The notes below the pieces were generated by a model. It was not told the DNA's origin, did no database searches, and was given only the letters and a program-made list of their open reading frames with translations. From contig JAEYYZ010000203.1 in NCBI GenBank assembly GCA_023428185.1, positions 1-8,034 of the forward strand: 8,034 nt of DNA, in the 5' to 3' direction. Shown here piece by piece: positions 5,703 to 8,034 of the stretch; the first letter of the stretch is position 1, and the number at the start of each line of letters is the position of its first letter. A program made the translations under genes and the position numbers. This DNA is from Actinomycetes bacterium. GTDB lineage: Bacteria > Actinomycetota > Actinomycetes > Actinomycetales > Demequinaceae.

Positions 5703-6979
5703 TAGCCCATGGCTCCCAACAAGACGATTCCGATAGCGATAGGCCACAGGATCGTAGAAATCCCAATGGCCGTGCCCCACGCGGCCCACAGTGCTTTGGT
5801 GCGGTCCACGGGAATGGACCCCATGACATGCCCGGTGCGGCCATTCACTGCGATGTAGTGAGTAATTGCCTGACCGTTGCGGTTCTCCACAAAGCCGTAG
5901 AGCCACACCGGCAAGAGCACAGAGGTCCAGCGGGTGCCCTTGACGTTGACTTGCTCCGCCGTCCAACGGACCCCGCGGTTGTATCCCGAGATGGATTGCC
6001 GCACGGCATTGCGGGCGATGCTCAGGAAGTGGCGCACAGCAAAACTCTCAGCGTGACTGACGTTCATGTCGCGGCGTTCAGAAGTGAACTGCGTGCCCAA
6101 ATAATGCGCGTTGAAACGCACGATGTTCTTCACATCAAAAGGCAGCACCGCGTTGATCACGTTGTTGGTGTCTGTTGACGAGTAGATATTGGCCTTGTCT
6201 GAGGATGTCTCCACAATGACATCGTCCACATGCAACCCCAGCGTGCGCGCCACGGAATACTCGTTGACGGTGTAGGTGGTCTGCCCTTTGGAGCGGTGGT
6301 GCGCTTTGACCAGCACTTCGCCCAGCCCGTCCAGGCGCACAGAGAAGTTCCCGTCCACAGTCATGTACGGCATGTAGACGCCCATGATGTTTTCCGGCTT
6401 GAAACTCGCTTTGAACGCGGGGTGTTGGAAGGTACTGCGCGTGCCAGCAAACTGTGCGATGGCGGCCATCGCATATTCCTTGGTGATGGCAAAGGGCAGG
6501 ATGCCGTCTGGCACTGCGCCGTTGGGCACGCGATCGTTGAGGGAAAGCACGTGCCTGCACCAGTGACACCGAGCATGGAGCGAGTTGTCGGTGTTGACCA
6601 CCACTTCAGCCCCGCAACCTGTGCATTTCAAGGTGACCAGAGCATCGGCGGAGGTAATGTCCGATGCCGCAGAGGCCATCGCTGTGCCGTCCAGTTCCGC
6701 AAAGCCGCGGCTCAGCCCCATGGCTTGGTCCAAGCTGATTTCACGCCACGTGTGGCGGCAGAACGTGCACATGAACGACGCTGTGGCGGGTTGAAACTCC
6801 ACCTCGCTCGCACCACACTGGGCGCAGGTAGCGACCCCATGGCCAGCCCCTTCAGGAGTCCGAATCTCCGTGATCGTGGGCGTAGATGGCGCGGTTGCAG
6901 CGGGTGGCTTGGGCTCCACGGCTGGCGCTGGGGGCGGGCCGGGTTCGGGGTCCTGCGAGGACACGTCAGTGGTGGTCAC
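5702..6979 (-). CDS. Double zinc-ribbon, tail-anchored membrane protein, copy A (425 aa)
   Basis: N-terminal Pro/Ala-rich tail (about residues 10-35), then two zinc ribbons: C52-x2-C55...C71-x2-C74 and C119-x2-C122...C138-x2-C141. A soluble region (about 155-390) follows with the blocks LPFAITKEYA, MPYMTVDG, FTSERRDMNV and LLPVWLYGFV...THYIAVNGRTGHVMGSIPVD. The protein ends in one long hydrophobic stretch (about 397-423) with almost nothing after it. There is no signal peptide, so the ribbons are probably cytoplasmic and the protein tail-anchored. The VNGRTG-x-VMG-x-P block resembles uncharacterised bacterial zinc-ribbon proteins often annotated as TFIIB-type zinc ribbon, but no helicase or transcription-factor domain is visible. 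The GTG start at 6979 has GGGGAG 7 bp upstream. Its last 137 residues are about 65 % identical by hand count to the truncated protein at 7624-8034. Function unknown. Confidence 0.88.
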   Translation of the reverse strand: MTTTDVSSQDPEPGPPPAPAVEPKPPAATAPSTPTITEIRTPEGAGHGVATCAQCGASEVEFQPATASFMCTFCRHTWREISLDQAMGLSRGFAELDGTAMASAASDITSADALVTLKCTGCGAEVVVNTDNSLHARCHWCRHVLSLNDRVPNGAVPDGILPFAITKEYAMAAIAQFAGTRSTFQHPAFKASFKPENIMGVYMPYMTVDGNFSVRLDGLGEVLVKAHHRSKGQTTYTVNEYSVARTLGLHVDDVIVETSSDKANIYSSTDTNNVINAVLPFDVKNIVRFNAHYLGTQFTSERRDMNVSHAESFAVRHFLSIARNAVRQSISGYNRGVRWTAEQVNVKGTRWTSVLLPVWLYGFVENRNGQAITHYIAVNGRTGHVMGSIPVDRTKALWAAWGTAIGISTILWPIAIGIVLLGAMG

Positions 6980-6992
6980 TGCTCCACTCCCC

Positions 6993-7292
6993 TCACTGCT
7001 CGGCGCTCTCGATTCCCAACACCTTTGATTTCACCGCATCGTAGTCGTCCTCGGTGATGAGGCCCTCGCGCACCATGTCGCGGTACTTCTCCAGGGCGGC
7101 TCGTTGGGCTTGCGCAGTGAGGGCCGCGCCAGGCGTGTGCGGCACCATGTTGCGTTGGCCGCCCATGAATCCTCCGGCCATGATCATTCCCGCACCTGCG
7201 GCCATGCCAACCCCGGCATCGGACCCGGCAATGTCGCCTAGGAGGCCTCCACCGTCACCAAAGCCACCACCATCTCCGCCAAAGCCGTCCAT
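6993..7292 (-). CDS. Glycine-rich SHOCT-domain protein (99 aa)
   Basis: Residues 1-20 are almost pure Gly/Asp/Phe (GGDGGGFGDGGG). Residues about 27-45 are small and hydrophobic with several Met (GVGMAAGAGMIMAGGFMGG), a possible weak membrane segment. The C-terminus (about 66-93, ALEKYRDMVREGLITEDDYDAVKSKVLGI) is a good SHOCT domain, a short helical hairpin found at the ends of many bacterial membrane-linked proteins and thought to mediate oligomerisation. The gene sits between the two copies of the zinc-ribbon/small-membrane module, 18 bp after one and 13 bp before the other, so it should be co-transcribed. No clear Shine-Dalgarno precedes the ATG at 7292, so translation may depend on coupling or the start may differ. 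The role is probably scaffolding; this is inference. Confidence 0.85.
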   Translation of the reverse strand: MDGFGGDGGGFGDGGGLLGDIAGSDAGVGMAAGAGMIMAGGFMGGQRNMVPHTPGAALTAQAQRAALEKYRDMVREGLITEDDYDAVKSKVLGIESAEQ

Positions 7293-7310
7293 GGTACGTG
7301 TCCGCAGTTC

Positions 7311-7583
7311 TTAGCTCTTAAGTGCCTTGGACACTTTGGCGCGCACGTGGTGGCTGGACTCGTTGCGCCCGTCAATGGACGAGTTGGTGCTCACGATGTC
7401 CTTGATAAACGTGTCCTCTGACTTGAGGTTGTGCACTTGGTGGTGCACCACGCGTTCAGGCATGTAGCGGGCGGCTTTGTTGCGGTACTTGGCTTGGATC
7501 CAGCCCCACAGCACAAAGCCCGCGCCGGGACCGGCAGCAAAGAGCGCTATGACTAGCGCTCCGGTGCCTTCTGAGTCATCCAC
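7311..7583 (-). CDS. Small single-pass membrane protein, copy B (90 aa)
   Basis: Paralogue of the 84-aa protein at 5448-5702. A short acidic N-terminus (MDDSEGTG) is followed by a membrane helix (about residues 8-28, GALVIALFAAGPGAGFVLWGW), the basic block IQAKYRNKAARYMPE, and a cytoplasmic tail with HQVHNLKSEDTFIKDIVS. Conserved with copy A are GP-x2-G, V-x-W, KYRN, ARY-PE, V-x-H-x-V, LK and D-x-F. The GTG start at 7583 has AGGAGG at 7592-7597, 8 bp upstream, the best ribosome site in this operon. It follows the partial zinc-ribbon gene by 40 bp and precedes the SHOCT gene by 18 bp. Its tail after residue 65 differs from copy A, so the copies may have diverged in partner binding. Function unknown. 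Confidence 0.85.
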   Translation of the reverse strand: MDDSEGTGALVIALFAAGPGAGFVLWGWIQAKYRNKAARYMPERVVHHQVHNLKSEDTFIKDIVSTNSSIDGRNESSHHVRAKVSKALKS

Positions 7584-7623
7584 TCAGGCCACCTCCTCAC
7601 AGTAAGTTGCTGCGCTCATCGCG

Positions 7624-8034
7624 TCAGCCAAAGATCAGCACTGCAATGGCCATGGGCCACGTGATCACAGAGATCACGCCCGCCACAATCCAGCACGCGG
7701 CGGCGGCCTTCTTGGTGTTGATGGGCACGGACCCCATCACATACCCCGTGCGCCCATTGACGGCGAGGTAGTGCGTGATTTGCTTACCCTTCTTGGTTTC
7801 CACAAATCCGTAGAGCCACACCGGCAAGAGCACCGCAGTCCAGCGCGAGCCTTTGACGTTCACTTGCTCCGCATCCCAGCGCACTCCGCGCCCGTAGCGC
7901 GATAGCGAACTCTGAACCGCACCGCGGGCGATGGTCATGAAGTGGTTGACGGCGTAACTCTCGGCGTGCTCCACGTTCATGTCGCGGCGCTCACTGGTGT
8001 ACTCGGTACCCAAGAAGTTGGCGTCAAAGCGCGC
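7624..8034 (-). CDS. Zinc-ribbon tail-anchored membrane protein, copy B (C-terminal part; runs off the window)
   Basis: The frame is open to the last base of the window, reading ARFDANFLGTEYTSERRDMNV, so the gene begins beyond the window. A TTG at 8011-8013 lies inside the conserved F-L-G-T block and is not a credible start. The visible 136 residues align without large gaps to residues 288-425 of copy A, about 65 % identical by hand count, with RGVRW-x-AEQVNVKG and LLPVWLYGFVE identical at nearly all positions and VNGRTG-x-VMGS shared. The C-terminal hydrophobic segment is also kept. The N-terminal zinc ribbons are expected but lie outside the window and are not seen here. It is followed 40 bp later by the small membrane protein of copy B, the same pairing as in copy A. 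Confidence 0.85.
   Translation of the reverse strand, partial: ARFDANFLGTEYTSERRDMNVEHAESYAVNHFMTIARGAVQSSLSRYGRGVRWDAEQVNVKGSRWTAVLLPVWLYGFVETKKGKQITHYLAVNGRTGYVMGSVPINTKKAAAACWIVAGVISVITWPMAIAVLIFG

Noticed and set aside
5448..5966. A longer 172-aa version of the small membrane protein
   Set aside because: The extra 88 residues overlap the zinc-ribbon gene in another frame and have no counterpart in the paralogue; the ATG at 5702 aligns with the membrane helix.
6745..6758. Inverted repeat CGCCAC-GT-GTGGCG
   Set aside because: It lies within the first zinc-ribbon region of a well-supported gene, has a 2-bp loop and no repeat elsewhere; it is probably a codon-driven coincidence.
6230..7057. 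A 275-codon open frame on the + strand
   Set aside because: It lies opposite the zinc-ribbon gene and has low-complexity composition; the minus-strand frame has clear zinc ribbons and a paralogue.

Overview
The window is GC-rich and almost completely coding. It uses GTG starts freely and has very short gaps and stop/start overlaps. Two genes have a -10-like hexamer placed so that the transcript would begin at or beside the start codon, which is the leaderless layout common in actinobacteria. Together with the protein types (an EntS-like MFS exporter, a spermidine-synthase-like methyltransferase, a TetR/FtsX-type ABC unit, SHOCT and zinc-ribbon membrane proteins) this suggests an actinomycete, perhaps of the Micrococcales. 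The order-level guess is an inference only.

Layout. Positions 1-44 hold the last codons of an unidentified + strand gene. It converges on an MFS exporter (61-1449, -). The exporter is divergent from a small SAM-dependent methyltransferase of the spermidine synthase fold (1515-2228, +), and the two share a 65-bp promoter region. The methyltransferase overlaps tail to tail by 11 bp with a three-gene minus-strand unit: a TetR-type repressor (4118-4711), an FtsX/MacB-like permease (2904-4046) and its ATPase (2218-2907). Permease and ATPase are coupled by ATGA. A 17-bp palindrome occurs twice just before the permease gene and once just before the repressor gene. This gives a readable circuit in which the repressor controls itself and the ABC transporter.

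Positions 4740-8034 (minus strand) hold a compact array with gaps of about -1 to 40 bp. In transcription order it contains a zinc-ribbon/tail-anchor membrane protein (copy B, cut by the window edge), a small single-pass membrane protein (copy B), a glycine-rich SHOCT protein, a full zinc-ribbon/tail-anchor protein (copy A, two CxxC ribbons), a second small membrane protein (copy A), and an unrecognised protein with a C-x2-C...C-x2-H knuckle. The zinc-ribbon/small-membrane pair is present twice, so the array looks like a duplicated two-gene module around a SHOCT gene. I know of no named system with this arrangement. It is the part of the window most likely to be undescribed; its function cannot be read from sequence.

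No tRNA, rRNA, CRISPR array, insertion sequence or origin was seen. No stretch of 300 bases lacks a gene.
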